Below, in pieces: positions 31,725 to 40,471 of a stretch of DNA of 64,000 nt. Below the pieces are notes generated by a model. The model was not told the origin of the DNA. It did not search any database and saw nothing but the letters and a program-made list of their open reading frames with translations. Both the position numbers and the translations under genes were made by a program. The stretch spans positions 372,001 to 436,000 of the forward strand of contig NZ_BBRA01000002.1 of assembly GCF_000975035.1 (NCBI RefSeq), read 5' to 3'. This DNA comes from Demequina flava (GTDB lineage Bacteria > Actinomycetota > Actinomycetes > Actinomycetales > Demequinaceae). How positions within the stretch are numbered: position 1 is the stretch's first letter; each line of letters starts with the position of its first letter.

Positions 31725-32579
31725 ATGACGGACACCAGCCAGCTCTTCCCCGGCAAGCAGTTCATTTCCACGGTGCTTGACGCGCTTGAGAGCAAAACGG
31801 CGATGAGCGGCGCTCTTGCGCGGGTCTACCTCATGCGCGCTGCCATGGCTGGCGTCATCATCGGCATTCTGTACTTGGCTGACTTTGCCGTTCTCGCAGT
31901 TTTCACTGAGATCGGCGGTGGGAACTTCTCGGCGCTTGGCACCATTTTCGGCTCGCTGGTCTTTGGGTTCGCTCTGGTGTTCATCTACTTCTCGAAGTCC
32001 GAGCTGCTGACGTCGAACATGATGATCGTCTCGATCGGCCGCTACTACAAGCGCATCACGGTGCTGAAGTCGCTGCGGATTCTCTCGCTGTGCTACTTGG
32101 GCAACTTCCTTGGAGGGCTGGCCGTGGCCCTCCTGGTTTGGGGCTCTACCCTCGCCGATGGCGCGGTGGGTGACCAACTCGTTGCAGCATCGGACCACAA
32201 GCTGTCGTATCTCACGGAGGGCGTTACGGGCTGGACTGACCTGTTCATCCGCGCGATCCTCTGCAACTTCATGATCAACCTCGCGATGCTGCTGGTCTAC
32301 AACGGCACCATCAAGGAGGACTTTGTGAAGGCCCTGGTCATGATCGTGGCTGTGTTCATCTTCGCGTTCATCGGCTTCGAGCACTCGGTCGCGAACACCG
32401 TGGTGTTCACAATCGTCGGCTTCCAGGACGGCATCGACATCGGGCTCGCACTCGGAAACCTTGCGATCGTCCTCGCCGGTAACTTCATCGGTGGCGGGCT
32501 CTTGATCGGCATCTACTACGCGTATGCAAACGACGCGCAGAAGCACCTGGATAGGCAAGCGCGCCGCGGGCACCGCTAG
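31725..32579 (+). CDS. Formate/nitrite transporter family channel (FocA/NirC)
   Basis: 284 aa, six membrane helices with the FNT repeats: the first half AMSGALARVYLMRAAMAGVIIGILY and GSLVFGFALVFIY, NFLGGLAVALLVW; the second half FIRAILCNFMINLAMLLVY (re-entrant loop C-N), GFEHSVANTVVF (conserved E-H-S-x-A-N with the central pore His) and LAGNFIGGGLLIG. Passes formate, nitrite, lactate or hydrosulfide anions as a pentamer; no adjacent gene fixes the substrate. ATG 31725 has CAGGCT 7 bases upstream and no ribosome-binding site. Confidence 0.94.
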   Translation: MTDTSQLFPGKQFISTVLDALESKTAMSGALARVYLMRAAMAGVIIGILYLADFAVLAVFTEIGGGNFSALGTIFGSLVFGFALVFIYFSKSELLTSNMMIVSIGRYYKRITVLKSLRILSLCYLGNFLGGLAVALLVWGSTLADGAVGDQLVAASDHKLSYLTEGVTGWTDLFIRAILCNFMINLAMLLVYNGTIKEDFVKALVMIVAVFIFAFIGFEHSVANTVVFTIVGFQDGIDIGLALGNLAIVLAGNFIGGGLLIGIYYAYANDAQKHLDRQARRGHR

Positions 32580-32635
32580 GGCCGAGGCTCAGGCAAACCC
32601 CCATCTCTCGAGTCGAGCGTCTGCAAGGGCGCCGC

Positions 32636-32959
32636 TCAGGAACGCAGAATCCTCTCCATGGCTTTGCCCTTGGCCACCTGGTCGACCAACTTGTCGAGAG
32701 AACGCGCCTTCTGTATCAGGGGGCCTTCGATCTCCTCTACCCGCACGCCACGGATCACACCTGCGACGAGATCTGCGTGGGGATTCAGCTCTGCCTGGTC
32801 AAAGAACTCAGGAAAGGTCGACTCGTCGTTCGCGAATACGTCTATCTGCCTCTTGTCGAAGCCCGTCAGCCGGGTGATTACCTGGTCGACTTCATCCTGA
32901 GTGCGGCCCTTGCGCTCGACCTTCTGTACATACATCGGGTACGCCAACGAAAACGTCAT
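32636..32959 (-). CDS. DUF2200-family protein
   Basis: 107 aa. Sequence layout VYP.YV.K.ERKGRTQDEVDQVITRLTGFD ... NPHADLVAGVIRGVRVEEIEGPLIQKARSLDKLVDQVAKGKAMERIL fits the DUF2200 family over its whole length. Members are small cytoplasmic proteins of unknown function, widespread in bacteria. Single gene with short gaps on both sides. Confidence 0.85.
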   Translation of the reverse strand: MTFSLAYPMYVQKVERKGRTQDEVDQVITRLTGFDKRQIDVFANDESTFPEFFDQAELNPHADLVAGVIRGVRVEEIEGPLIQKARSLDKLVDQVAKGKAMERILRS

Positions 32960-33035
32960 GGTAGAGAAGGAGCGGCTAATCTCGCCACCCTATCCCCCCG
33001 TGACGCTCGAGCGCCGGGGCTCGGCGTAGGCGCAG

Positions 33036-33482
33036 CTAGGCGGGCGTGAGGCCACCCTCGGCGTCGGTGTCGATCGGCGTCGTCAGTCCGTGCGGTACTG
33101 GTCGGCCTTCGCCATCCACACTGACGAACACCAAACTGTCGATGCTCAGAATCGGGCTGCGCGTGATCATGTTGCGCACTTCGGCACGCAACGTGATCGA
33201 TGTGCGTCCAAACTTCACAACGGAGATCCCCATCTCAATCATGTCTCCTTGGCGTGCAGTCGACACGAAATCGATCTCAGAGATGTACTTCGTGACAGCA
33301 CGCCGGTTGCCGAGCTGAAGGATGGCGTGAATCGCCGCTTCTTCGTCAACCCACCTGAGGAGGCTTCCTCCAAACAGCGAGCCGTGGGCGTTAAGGTCCT
33401 CAGGACGCACCCAACGGCGTGAGCGGAACGTGATCCGCTCCTGGACGGGCTGGGTTGTGACGGCTTCTGGCTGGCTGTGCAT
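33036..33482 (-). CDS. Acyl-CoA thioesterase, hotdog fold
   Basis: 148 aa from ATG 33482; the longer frame would run into rnpB. Hotdog marks: RPEDLNAHGSLFGGSLLRWVDEEAAIHAI (N-x-x-G/S-x-x-FGG...D catalytic segment), DFVSTARQGDMIEMGISVVKFGRTSITLRAEV. Fits the YciA/BACH group that hydrolyses acyl-CoAs. Next to rnpB; no operon partner. Confidence 0.9.
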   Translation of the reverse strand: MHSQPEAVTTQPVQERITFRSRRWVRPEDLNAHGSLFGGSLLRWVDEEAAIHAILQLGNRRAVTKYISEIDFVSTARQGDMIEMGISVVKFGRTSITLRAEVRNMITRSPILSIDSLVFVSVDGEGRPVPHGLTTPIDTDAEGGLTPA

Positions 33483-33597
33483 GGTGTCCTCCGGGGTGGC
33501 GACGTGGGCGAATAAACAGCACCACGCTGGGCCACTGACTCCACCGTACGCCCGCTCCCGTTTCAGGCCTGTTTCTCCCGGGGCAAGGAAAGGCAAA

Positions 33598-33979
33598 GCG
33601 GATGAGTTGGCCGATACGCCGGGTCTTGTCGGGCACGCTGCGTTACCGCGTGCGTGCCGGGCGACCATCCATCTAGGCCCTGAATTACTCCAGGGCTCAA
33701 GCAGCCTACCCAGATGCTTGGGCGGGCAGCCCTCAAACGCATCCTGTCTGGCCTTGCTCCGGGTGGGGTTTACCGTGCCGCTCCTGTCACCAGTCGCGCG
33801 GTGAGCTCTTACCTCACCCTTTCACCCTTACCCCCGGCTCGCGCCGGAGGCGGTTTACTTTCTGTGGCACTTTCCCGCGGGTCACCCCGGGTGGCCGTTA
33901 ACCATCACCCTGCCCTACGGAGCCCGGACGTTCCTCGGGACTCTTGCGAGTCACGCGGCCGCCTAGCCAACTCATCCGC
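33598..33979 (-). ncRNA. rnpB: RNase P RNA, bacterial type A
   Basis: Catalytic RNA that cuts the 5' leader from pre-tRNAs. On the - strand the 5' end gcggatgagttgg (plus 33967-33979) pairs with ccaactcatccgc at the 3' end (plus 33598-33610), a perfect 13-bp P1 helix. Conserved core segments follow in order: gaggaacgtccgggctcc, agggcagggtgatggttaac, acagaaagtaaaccgcc, ggtaaaccccacccggagc, aaggccagacagg, and the 3' gacaagacccggc. Length about 382 nt, normal for high-GC Gram-positives. All open frames across it are spurious. Confidence 0.96.
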
Positions 33980-34013
33980 GCCCCAAGGATACCCGTCGCA
34001 CCTGGTTTCCCAG

Positions 34014-34097
34014 GCATCGGCCCGATGCCGTGGTCACCGACGATCTACGGCCAGGAGCGTGGGACACGCCAAACCCCGCCGAGTATGTACGGCCAGG
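34014..34097. repeat. Intergenic composite repeat, copy 2 (upstream of yaaA)
   Basis: gcatcggccc (34014), acggccag (34047) and gccgagtatgtacggccagg (34078-34097), the same three anchors in the same order as before panB at 24793-24873. Lies between rnpB and yaaA. Confidence 0.6.
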
Positions 34098-34135
34098 GGA
34101 AACGGGGCGGCGGTGCCCGCCCGTACGCTAGTGGC

Positions 34136-34888
34136 GTGCTGATTCTGCTTCCGCCGTCCGAAGGAAAAACTGCGCCCCTCGCTGGAGCGCCCGTCGATCT
34201 CGACGCTCTCAGTCATCCAGGCCTCGCAAAAGCGCGCAAGCGTGTGGGTGACGCGCTCGTGAAGGTCTCTGGGCAACGCAATGCGTTCGACGTGCTCGAT
34301 GTGGGCCCGAGTTTGGCCGCGGAGGTCGAGCGCAATGTGACCCTGTGGGACAACCCCAGCGCGCCCGCCTCTCAGGTGTACACGGGCGTGCTCTACGACG
34401 CTGCGGGTATGGGTTCGTGGGACACAGCCACTCAGGAGCGCGCCGCGGAACGCATCCGTATCGTCTCGGCGCTGTGGGGAGCGGTCTCCCCCGCCGATCA
34501 CATCCCGGCGTATCGGCTGTCGATGTCGACGTCGCTGGGACGCATCGGTCCGCTGGCGAGCTACTGGCGCAAGCACCTGGCCACAGAGTTGTCCCACCTG
34601 GCAGACGGACGCCTCATCGTCGACTGCCGTTCAAGCAGCTACGTGGCAGCGTGGCGACCATCGCACACACCGTCACTGTCAGTCCGCGTCGAGCGCGAGT
34701 TGAACGGGAAGCGCTCAGTAGTTAGCCACATGGCCAAGCACACGCGGGGGCTTCTCGCAGGCGCACTCACGGAGGTCGAGACGGTGCCGGATACGGCCGA
34801 CGAGGTCGCGGACATTGCTCGTGGGCTCGAGCACGTCATCGAGGTCTCGGTCGCCGGCAACGAACTCACGATCGTGTTGCAGGGGTAA
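34136..34888 (+). CDS. yaaA: YaaA-family peroxide stress protein
   Basis: 250 aa from GTG 34136. Starts LILLPPSEGKTAPLAG, the invariant YaaA opening (PPSEGK), and continues LWDNPSAPASQVYTGVLYDAAG, RIVSALWGAVSPADHIPAYRLSM and VDCRSSSYVAAWRP. Family members bind DNA and limit free iron and oxidative damage. TACGCT lies 6 bases before the GTG with no ribosome-binding site, so the mRNA is probably leaderless. Divergent from rnpB across the repeated element at 34014-34097. Confidence 0.9.
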   Translation: MLILLPPSEGKTAPLAGAPVDLDALSHPGLAKARKRVGDALVKVSGQRNAFDVLDVGPSLAAEVERNVTLWDNPSAPASQVYTGVLYDAAGMGSWDTATQERAAERIRIVSALWGAVSPADHIPAYRLSMSTSLGRIGPLASYWRKHLATELSHLADGRLIVDCRSSSYVAAWRPSHTPSLSVRVERELNGKRSVVSHMAKHTRGLLAGALTEVETVPDTADEVADIARGLEHVIEVSVAGNELTIVLQG

Positions 34889-34891
34889 GCC

Positions 34892-35674
34892 TTAGCTCGT
34901 GGGCGCCCCCACGCACAGAACGTGACGCTCGACGATGTCGCCATCGCGGTCCACGTGCAGGCGCAGGATGGTGAGCGACGCGGGCTGGGGCCAGATAGCT
35001 CCCCACGTGCGCGGTTCCATTCCGAGTGATACGCCTACGGCGGACTTGATTGCCACGGCGTGCGAGGCAGCAGCCCAGGTGCGCGGTTCGTCCTTACCCT
35101 GCGCTGCCAAAGCGGCGTGCTGCCGGGCAACGTCACGGAGGAAGTCGTCCATGCGCGCCCCGACCTCGGGGATTGACTCTCCGCCGGGCGCCGCGATCTC
35201 CGCGTGCCGCCAGCGGTGAATGGCGTCGCCAAACTGCTCAGCGACGGCATCTCCTGTGAGGCCTTCCCACTCACCAAAGTGGATCTCCCGCACACGGTCG
35301 TCAGTCTCGACATTGGCTCCGACTCGGCGCCCCAGCGCTCCCCCGGTCTCCTGGGTGCGGGTCATCGGCGACGCGAAGACGCGGCTCACGTGTGCAAGAT
35401 TCTCCCAAGTACGCCGGCCGATGCGGTAGAGGGCATCCGCGGCCTTGGCCACCTGGATTTTGCCTTGGGTGTTGAGCGAAGGGCCCACTTCACCAGAGCC
35501 AGAAAGTGCGTGCACCAACGTCATGTCGGTCACGCCGTGACGGACGAGGACCATCGTCAGCGGGCTGATCAGCGCATCAGAGTCCGCTGCGAACGGCGAG
35601 CGACTGGGGGCTCGTGTGGGCTTGGCCGAGTCGTCGTACTCCGGCCCCGTTGAAGCGACGTGCTCGGACGTCAT
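34892..35674 (-). CDS. Histidine phosphatase superfamily protein (phosphoglycerate-mutase-like)
   Basis: 260 aa from ATG 35674. LVRHGVTD is the catalytic RHG, RTQETGG follows, HFGEWEGLTGDAV is the conserved acidic segment, and AASHAVAIKS supplies the second His. Residues 1-40 are disordered. Overlaps the upstream zinc-ribbon gene by four bases (ATGA). In mycobacteria the matching gene encodes RNase HI fused to this phosphatase; here the RNase H domain is absent. The broad-specificity phosphatase reaction (CobC-like) is likely but the substrate is unknown. Confidence 0.9.
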   Translation of the reverse strand: MTSEHVASTGPEYDDSAKPTRAPSRSPFAADSDALISPLTMVLVRHGVTDMTLVHALSGSGEVGPSLNTQGKIQVAKAADALYRIGRRTWENLAHVSRVFASPMTRTQETGGALGRRVGANVETDDRVREIHFGEWEGLTGDAVAEQFGDAIHRWRHAEIAAPGGESIPEVGARMDDFLRDVARQHAALAAQGKDEPRTWAAASHAVAIKSAVGVSLGMEPRTWGAIWPQPASLTILRLHVDRDGDIVERHVLCVGAPTS

Positions 35675-36408
35675 GCGTCCGCCTTGCGCACGAGGATGCT
35701 GCCGCAGTCTTCGCAGCGCACAATCTGCTCTGGCGCGGCAGTGTTGACGGCCTGAAGATCCCCAGGGTTGAGCGTCATGTTGCAGCCAAGGCACGTGGGT
35801 CCACGTAGCGCCGCTGCGCCCACGCCACCGTTGTTTCCGCGAATGCGCTCGTACAGCGACATCAGCGCGGAGTCGAGCGGCTCTGCCAGGCGGACGCGCT
35901 CGGCCTCGATGTCGGCGATTTCTTCGTGAATCTCAGCAGCGGCGCGGTCGCGCTCGGCTTCAAGCTCAGCGATCTGGGAGTCGATCGCGTCGCGCTGCGA
36001 GGATGCTTCTGCGTGAAGCTTCTCCGCAGACTCAAGACGCTCCATCGCTTCGAGTTCGATGTCTTCGAGATCACCCTGGCGCTTCTTGAGCACTTCGAGT
36101 TCCGCCTGGAGCGCCTGCAAGTCCTTCGCAGATCCGCTTCCTGACTCAAGGCGCGCGGTATCGCGGTCCGCACGGGAGCGCACCGACTGCACGTCGTCCT
36201 CAGCCTTGGTTACGTCGCGCCGCAGGTCCGAGACCTCAGCCCCGCGAGCGATGGCATCCTCTTGGAGGTCTTTTGCACGCCCTGCGAGCTCAGCGATGTG
36301 CGCGATCTGCGGCAGAGTCTCGAGGCGGTGCCGCGCTTGCTTGAGTCGCAGGTCGGCATCTTGAACCTTAAGCAGTTGCTGCTGGTCGGCGACGGGGGCT
36401 GTAGCCAC
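35671..36408 (-). CDS. Zinc-ribbon coiled-coil protein (CT398/DUF164 type)
   Basis: 245 aa, GTG start with AAGGAG upstream. Residues ~10-190 are a long antiparallel coiled coil (LLKVQDADLRLKQARHRLETL..., LQALQAELEVLKKRQGDLEDIELEAMERLESAEKL); the C-terminus is a C4 zinc ribbon (TCLGCNMTLNPGD...VRCEDCGSIL). The family links in many bacteria to Nif3 and secretion or cell-division factors. Middle gene of the Nif3-zinc ribbon-phosphatase operon. Confidence 0.9.
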   Translation of the reverse strand: MATAPVADQQQLLKVQDADLRLKQARHRLETLPQIAHIAELAGRAKDLQEDAIARGAEVSDLRRDVTKAEDDVQSVRSRADRDTARLESGSGSAKDLQALQAELEVLKKRQGDLEDIELEAMERLESAEKLHAEASSQRDAIDSQIAELEAERDRAAAEIHEEIADIEAERVRLAEPLDSALMSLYERIRGNNGGVGAAALRGPTCLGCNMTLNPGDLQAVNTAAPEQIVRCEDCGSILVRKADA

Positions 36409-36429
36409 AGGGGTGTCTCCTTCTTGGTG

Positions 36430-37266
36430 TTACGTGTTGGGGGTGGACGGCGAGGGGAAATGCGCGGTCCACGGGTCAGTGTTGAGAGTTGAAACGGTGG
36501 TGTCGACACCGGCCGCATCCGCAACATGCTCCGCCGTCGAGGTGAGCCACGCCCACTCGGATGCTGAGTGTGCCACGTCGACAAGGAATGGCCGACCATC
36601 ACCAAGATCCGCGAGCTCACGGAAGTCCGATGCCGGGTGGTGGCGAAGATCGGCGGTGAGGTAGACATCGGCGCCCGCTGCGCGCGCATCCGCCAGGTAC
36701 GAGTCGCCCGAGCCGCCACACACCGCGATGGTCGTCACGATCGCGTCGAGCTCCCCGGCGACCCGCACTCCGTGCGCCGATGCTGGGAGGACGCTTGCCA
36801 CATGCTGGGCAAACTCGCCGAGCGTGAGGGGACCTGCGAGAGGGCCGATGCGGCCGGTTCCCTGGGACGTGTCATCGGGGCGTGGAATGAGGGGCGTGGA
36901 CATCGCGACGCCTACAGCGCTGGCGAGGGCCTCTGAGACGCCATCGGTCGCGGCATCCGCGTTCGTGTGGGCGTTATATAGTCCGATGCCGTGCGCAATC
37001 AGTTGATGCACGACTGCACCCTTTGACGTGGTCACCGGCAACTGGGTCGCGCCCCGCAAGAGCAGCGGGTGGTGCGTGACGATGAGGTCGGCGTCGATGT
37101 CGATCGCCTCCTGCACGACGGCGAGCGTCGGGTCCACGGCAAAGAGCACCCGGCGCACCTGCGCCGAGGGGTCTCCGACCGTGAGTCCGTTCACGTCCCA
37201 ATCCTCCGCAAGTGCCAGAGGGAAGCGATCTTCAAGGATGTCCGCGATGTCCGCGACTGTGGTCAT
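36430..37266 (-). CDS. Nif3-like dinuclear metal centre protein
   Basis: 278 aa of the Nif3/YqfO/YbgI family, a toroidal hexamer with two metal ions. Ligand motifs: DLIVTHHPLLLRG (HH), NAHTNADAA (H and D), and the C-terminal DVAHSASEWAWL (H, E). Called GTP cyclohydrolase I type 2 in some databases, but the activity is not settled. TAGCGT lies 6 bases before the ATG. First gene of a three-gene leftward operon. Confidence 0.92.
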   Translation of the reverse strand: MTTVADIADILEDRFPLALAEDWDVNGLTVGDPSAQVRRVLFAVDPTLAVVQEAIDIDADLIVTHHPLLLRGATQLPVTTSKGAVVHQLIAHGIGLYNAHTNADAATDGVSEALASAVGVAMSTPLIPRPDDTSQGTGRIGPLAGPLTLGEFAQHVASVLPASAHGVRVAGELDAIVTTIAVCGGSGDSYLADARAAGADVYLTADLRHHPASDFRELADLGDGRPFLVDVAHSASEWAWLTSTAEHVADAAGVDTTVSTLNTDPWTAHFPSPSTPNT

Positions 37267-37279
37267 GCCTCCACGCTAC

Positions 37280-38026
37280 TCAGGTTTCCCGCCGCTGATT
37301 CTCCAAAAGGCGATCAATCTTGGCCTCGAGGTCACGGACCTGCTCCTGAAGCTCCTCATGGCGGCCCACCTCGCGGGCTTCATCTGCGGCGTCGCCTTCA
37401 CCTGAGGTGACGGAAACGAACCACGCTGCTACCGAGGCGGTCACAACACCAATAAGGGCAATACCCAGCAGCATCATGATGACGGCGACAATGCGGCCGG
37501 TCACGGACACCGGCGAAAAGTCCCCATATCCGACCGTTGTGACAGTCACGACGGCCCACCACAGGGCGTCGCCAAAGTTGTTGATCGCGGAATCTGCAAC
37601 TTCACGCTCGGCGGACAGGACCGCAACGGAACCGATCCACAGCAGAAGAATCACTGACAGCACGACTGCCTGCATGGTCTGCAAACGACCCTTGGCGGAC
37701 GCGAATGCGGCTCCCTGAGTGAAGGCCGACAGTACCTTCAGCGGACGAGCGGCAGGGACAAGGACGGCAATCACATCGATCGGATGCGTCCACAGGAACT
37801 TCCAGGACTTCTGCGAGATCAGCGTCCGGATGATGATGTCGACAAGGAAGATGAGCCAGATCACACCCTGCACGGTGAGCAACATGGATCGAATACCTTG
37901 CGGCAAAGACTCAAACAAGATGATGCGCCCTGACCACACCAACAAGAAGACGAAGGCAAGGGCCGCCATCCAGCGATCGGTGCGCGCGGCATAGGCGTCA
38001 TAGCGCCGGCCCATTGGTTCGGACAC
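37280..38026 (-). CDS. Potassium channel subunit (6-TM, TVGYGD filter)
   Basis: 248 aa from GTG 38026, chosen because GGAGGG lies 7 bases upstream; GTG 38065 is the alternative. About six membrane spans; pore helix and filter FGDALWWAVVTVTTVGYGDFSPV are the K+ selectivity signature. A voltage-sensor-like S4 is weak (RPLKVLSAFTQG). The C-terminal tail is a coiled coil (REVGRHEELQEQVRDLEAKIDRLLENQ) that may tetramerise the channel. No RCK/KTN domain. Confidence 0.92.
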   Translation of the reverse strand: MSEPMGRRYDAYAARTDRWMAALAFVFLLVWSGRIILFESLPQGIRSMLLTVQGVIWLIFLVDIIIRTLISQKSWKFLWTHPIDVIAVLVPAARPLKVLSAFTQGAAFASAKGRLQTMQAVVLSVILLLWIGSVAVLSAEREVADSAINNFGDALWWAVVTVTTVGYGDFSPVSVTGRIVAVIMMLLGIALIGVVTASVAAWFVSVTSGEGDAADEAREVGRHEELQEQVRDLEAKIDRLLENQRRET

Positions 38027-38201
38027 TGGCGGCCCTCCCTCCGTCGCGGTCTCACGACTCGTCACGTCTGGGCACCCATGGTAGCCAGGCTGAGGTCGGT
38101 ATCAGTGAGCCGCACCGCGCTAACAGCAAGCCTGAGGCGTGTGCCGGCGAGACTTCGCGCGGCTGTGGCAGTGACCGCAACCACGCCGTTCGTCCAAAGA
38201 G

Positions 38202-38275
38202 TGGGCCCTACCGGACTCGAACCGATGACACCTGCGGTGTAAACGCAGTGCTCTAACCAACTGAGCTAAGGGCCC
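38202..38275 (-). tRNA. tRNA-Val (anticodon TAC)
   Basis: 74 nt on the - strand. Acceptor gggccct/agggccc, D-arm with gctcagttggttagagc, anticodon arm ctgcg-tttacac-cgcag giving anticodon TAC (reads GUA), and T-arm with ggttcgagtcc. The 3' CCA is not encoded. Confidence 0.96.
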
Positions 38276-38380
38276 GCGCACCATTGTGGCCTATAGACAG
38301 GCGCTGAGGCGAATCCGCGTCGCCTCCGGCCAGGATGTCAGACCCCTGAGAGATGATAAAAGTGAGGGAAAGGAGACCCC

Positions 38381-38839
38381 ATGACTACCTCAATCACAGT
38401 AGCGCCGGTTCGGACACCTGTGGAGACCCCACTTGCGGAACCCGGCCTCGATGTCAGCAAAGAACTCGACACGTGGCTCGAGACAATGGTCAAGCCCGAG
38501 TCCCCCGTGCGATGGCGACACCGCGGACGGGCACCCATTCCGATGAGTTCTGCCACTGCTCTCGAGAGCCGAGTGAGGCTCCTGAGCAACCAGAACGACT
38601 GGGGCGTCGTCGAACGCCGTCGCGCAGGCGAGTGGGCTCAGACCATGCACCTCCCCGACGGGTACATCATCGAGGTCAACGGAGTTCCCGGTCCGCACTG
38701 TTTCGCGCGCCGAGTCCAAGGCGTCGACGGCTCCGAGAAATTTGCGTCTGCCGCCGTGGTCGCGGACGTGCTCTGGTCCTGGCTTCGGATTTCTTTGCCG
38801 GCGGGTTACTCACTGAGGGAGCTGTCCGAGGGTGAGTGA
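38381..38839 (+). CDS. Hypothetical protein coupled to an HD hydrolase
   Basis: 152 aa with AAGGAGACCCC before ATG 38381. The N-terminal ~65 residues are polar; the rest is predicted alpha/beta (RVRLLSNQNDWGVVERRRAGEWAQTMHLPDGYIIEVN...VVADVLWSWLRISL). No recognised domain, signal or span. Its stop lies 8 bases inside the next gene, so they are co-translated; a regulatory partner of the HD protein is possible. Confidence 0.6.
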   Translation: MTTSITVAPVRTPVETPLAEPGLDVSKELDTWLETMVKPESPVRWRHRGRAPIPMSSATALESRVRLLSNQNDWGVVERRRAGEWAQTMHLPDGYIIEVNGVPGPHCFARRVQGVDGSEKFASAAVVADVLWSWLRISLPAGYSLRELSEGE

Positions 38840-39317
38840 AGCACCTGGGTCGTTTTCTCCGGCCGCGTACGTTGCCACCGGGGCGCATTGTGGATTGGGC
38901 GACCTCGACAAACTCGGCGTGCCCTACATCCAGCACCCAGCGCGGGTTGCGACTTACCTCAAGCGCCTCTACCCCGATTGCGTCGACGACGTCGTGGCTG
39001 TTGCGTGGCTGCACGATGTGGTTGAGGACACCAAGGTCCGCCTCGAGGACCTGCGAGCATGCGGGTTCAGCGAAGACGTCGTTACCGCTGTCGACTGCAT
39101 TTCACAACGACAAGACGGCGAGAAGAAGGAACCAGCCGATGACTACTACGCGCGCGTGAGGTCACATCCCTGGGCGCTGATGGTCAAAGAGGCTGACCTG
39201 ATGGATAACACCGACCCCGACCGCCTCAGCCAACTACCGGACAAGGACCGTGAGCGGCTATCTGAGAAGTACGCCCACGCGCGCGAATTCTTCGGGTTTG
39301 GCGATCCGTGGGCGTGA
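38832..39317 (+). CDS. Small HD-domain hydrolase (SpoT/MESH1-like)
   Basis: 161 aa. HD metal ligands in order: His35 (YIQHPARVA), His61-Asp62 (WLHDVVEDT) and Asp122 (KEADLMDN). The H-HD-D order with ED in HDVVEDT and the small size resemble stand-alone ppGpp hydrolases (MESH1/SAH group), but other nucleotide phosphohydrolases share it. GTG 38832 overlaps the upstream gene. No synthetase domain is present. Confidence 0.82.
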   Translation: MSEAPGSFSPAAYVATGAHCGLGDLDKLGVPYIQHPARVATYLKRLYPDCVDDVVAVAWLHDVVEDTKVRLEDLRACGFSEDVVTAVDCISQRQDGEKKEPADDYYARVRSHPWALMVKEADLMDNTDPDRLSQLPDKDRERLSEKYAHAREFFGFGDPWA

Positions 39318-39351
39318 TCTGAGCGCCGGCTCAGGGCGCAACGTCTGTCAC

Positions 39352-39810
39352 TTAAAGCGCGCGAACAGCCGCGCGATACTCGTCGAGGTCGCGGGCTTGG
39401 CCCAGCTCGCTCAGCACGGACCAGCGCAACACGCCAGCCGAGTCAATCAGGAAGCTGCCACGACCAGCGAGCCCCTTGTCTTCGTTGAAGACGCCGTATG
39501 CACGCGCGGCCTCGCCGTGTGGCCAGAAGTCGCTCAGCAGCGGCCCTTCGTATGCGTGAGCGTCGCCCCAAGCCTTCATCGTGAACAGGGAATCGCACGA
39601 GACCACGGCAACAGTCAGGTCGCTGTCGGGAACGAGCGGGGCTTCATCGCGCAAGTCGATGAGCTCGTTGGTGCAGGTATCCGAGAACGCGAATGGCACA
39701 AATACCAGCAAGAGCGGTGCGCCGCGATAGTCGCTGAGAGTCGTTCGCCGTCCGTGGTTGTCCACTAAAGCGATGTCCGGGGCAACCTCGCCGAGGCGAG
39801 AAAGGGTCAC
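39352..39810 (-). CDS. ahpE: AhpE-type 1-Cys peroxiredoxin
   Basis: 152 aa from GTG 39810, which overlaps the DUF3052 stop (GTGA). Peroxiredoxin motif FVPFAFSDTCTNEL has the peroxidatic Cys in (T/S)xxC spacing, with PLLLVF and VSCDSLFTMKAW following; it reads as the AhpE subgroup of actinobacteria, which is reduced through mycothiol or thioredoxin routes. The operon with DUF3052 next to aceE is the same arrangement as Rv2238c-Rv2239c-aceE in mycobacteria. Confidence 0.9.
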   Translation of the reverse strand: MTLSRLGEVAPDIALVDNHGRRTTLSDYRGAPLLLVFVPFAFSDTCTNELIDLRDEAPLVPDSDLTVAVVSCDSLFTMKAWGDAHAYEGPLLSDFWPHGEAARAYGVFNEDKGLAGRGSFLIDSAGVLRWSVLSELGQARDLDEYRAAVRAL

Positions 39811-40313
39811 TTCTGCCAGCCCTTGTCGACGAGGCGGGTGCATGACCAGCCCTGGCCGACCACAAAAGTCGTGGTGCCGTGAAGTCCTGCAACTGCAGCT
39901 GACTCCTGGACGTCGCGCGGCGGTACGTGACCGGTCTTGCCTGCCTTCGGAGTGAAGAGCCAGACGGTGCCACCGTCATCGAGGAGAGACTGCACGTCCA
40001 TCAATAGATCCGTGAGGTCGTCCTCGCCTTCGCGGAACCACACCAGGACACCGTCGGTGACGTGTCCATAGTCTTCATCGGCAAGTTCCTCGCCGGTGAT
40101 CTCGGTGATGGCCTCACGCAACGCGAGGTCCACGTCCTCGTCGTAGCCGAATTCCTGTAGGACAAGTCCTTTGGTCAGGTCGAACCGGGCGATGACACCA
40201 TCGTCCACGGTGCTCGTCCCCTCCTGTGTGGCCACGGCGGTGGCACTCCCTTCGTTGAACTCTCCGCGCAACTCCTGCACGAACGTTTCCACCACAGTAG
40301 AGCGCACGCGCAT
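39807..40313 (-). CDS. DUF3052-family protein
   Basis: 168 aa from ATG 40313; the exact start is uncertain because no clear ribosome-binding site is seen and GTG codons at ~40307 and ~40298 could also serve. The body [62 protein letters not shown]...[11 protein letters not shown]...[18 protein letters not shown] (in segments) is the full DUF3052 domain, an actinobacteria-specific cytoplasmic protein of unknown function. Coupled to ahpE, divergent from aceE. Confidence 0.88.
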   Translation of the reverse strand: MRVRSTVVETFVQELRGEFNEGSATAVATQEGTSTVDDGVIARFDLTKGLVLQEFGYDEDVDLALREAITEITGEELADEDYGHVTDGVLVWFREGEDDLTDLLMDVQSLLDDGGTVWLFTPKAGKTGHVPPRDVQESAAVAGLHGTTTFVVGQGWSCTRLVDKGWQK

Positions 40314-40471
40314 GCCGTGGCAATGTGAGATGCCCCTCGCGCGTGGCGTCACGCCCGCGCTGGCGTGACAATTTGGTGAGAACTCGACACAATGAGCAAC
40401 GAGAGCGGCACCAACCGCCCCCACCCCAAGGCACGGCGCTGAACCCCATGCGCCCCACAGGAAGGTCACCG

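Noticed and set aside
33714..34142. Open frames across 33.6-34.0 kb
   Set aside because: The region is RNase P RNA on the minus strand (13-bp P1 helix and conserved core), not coding.
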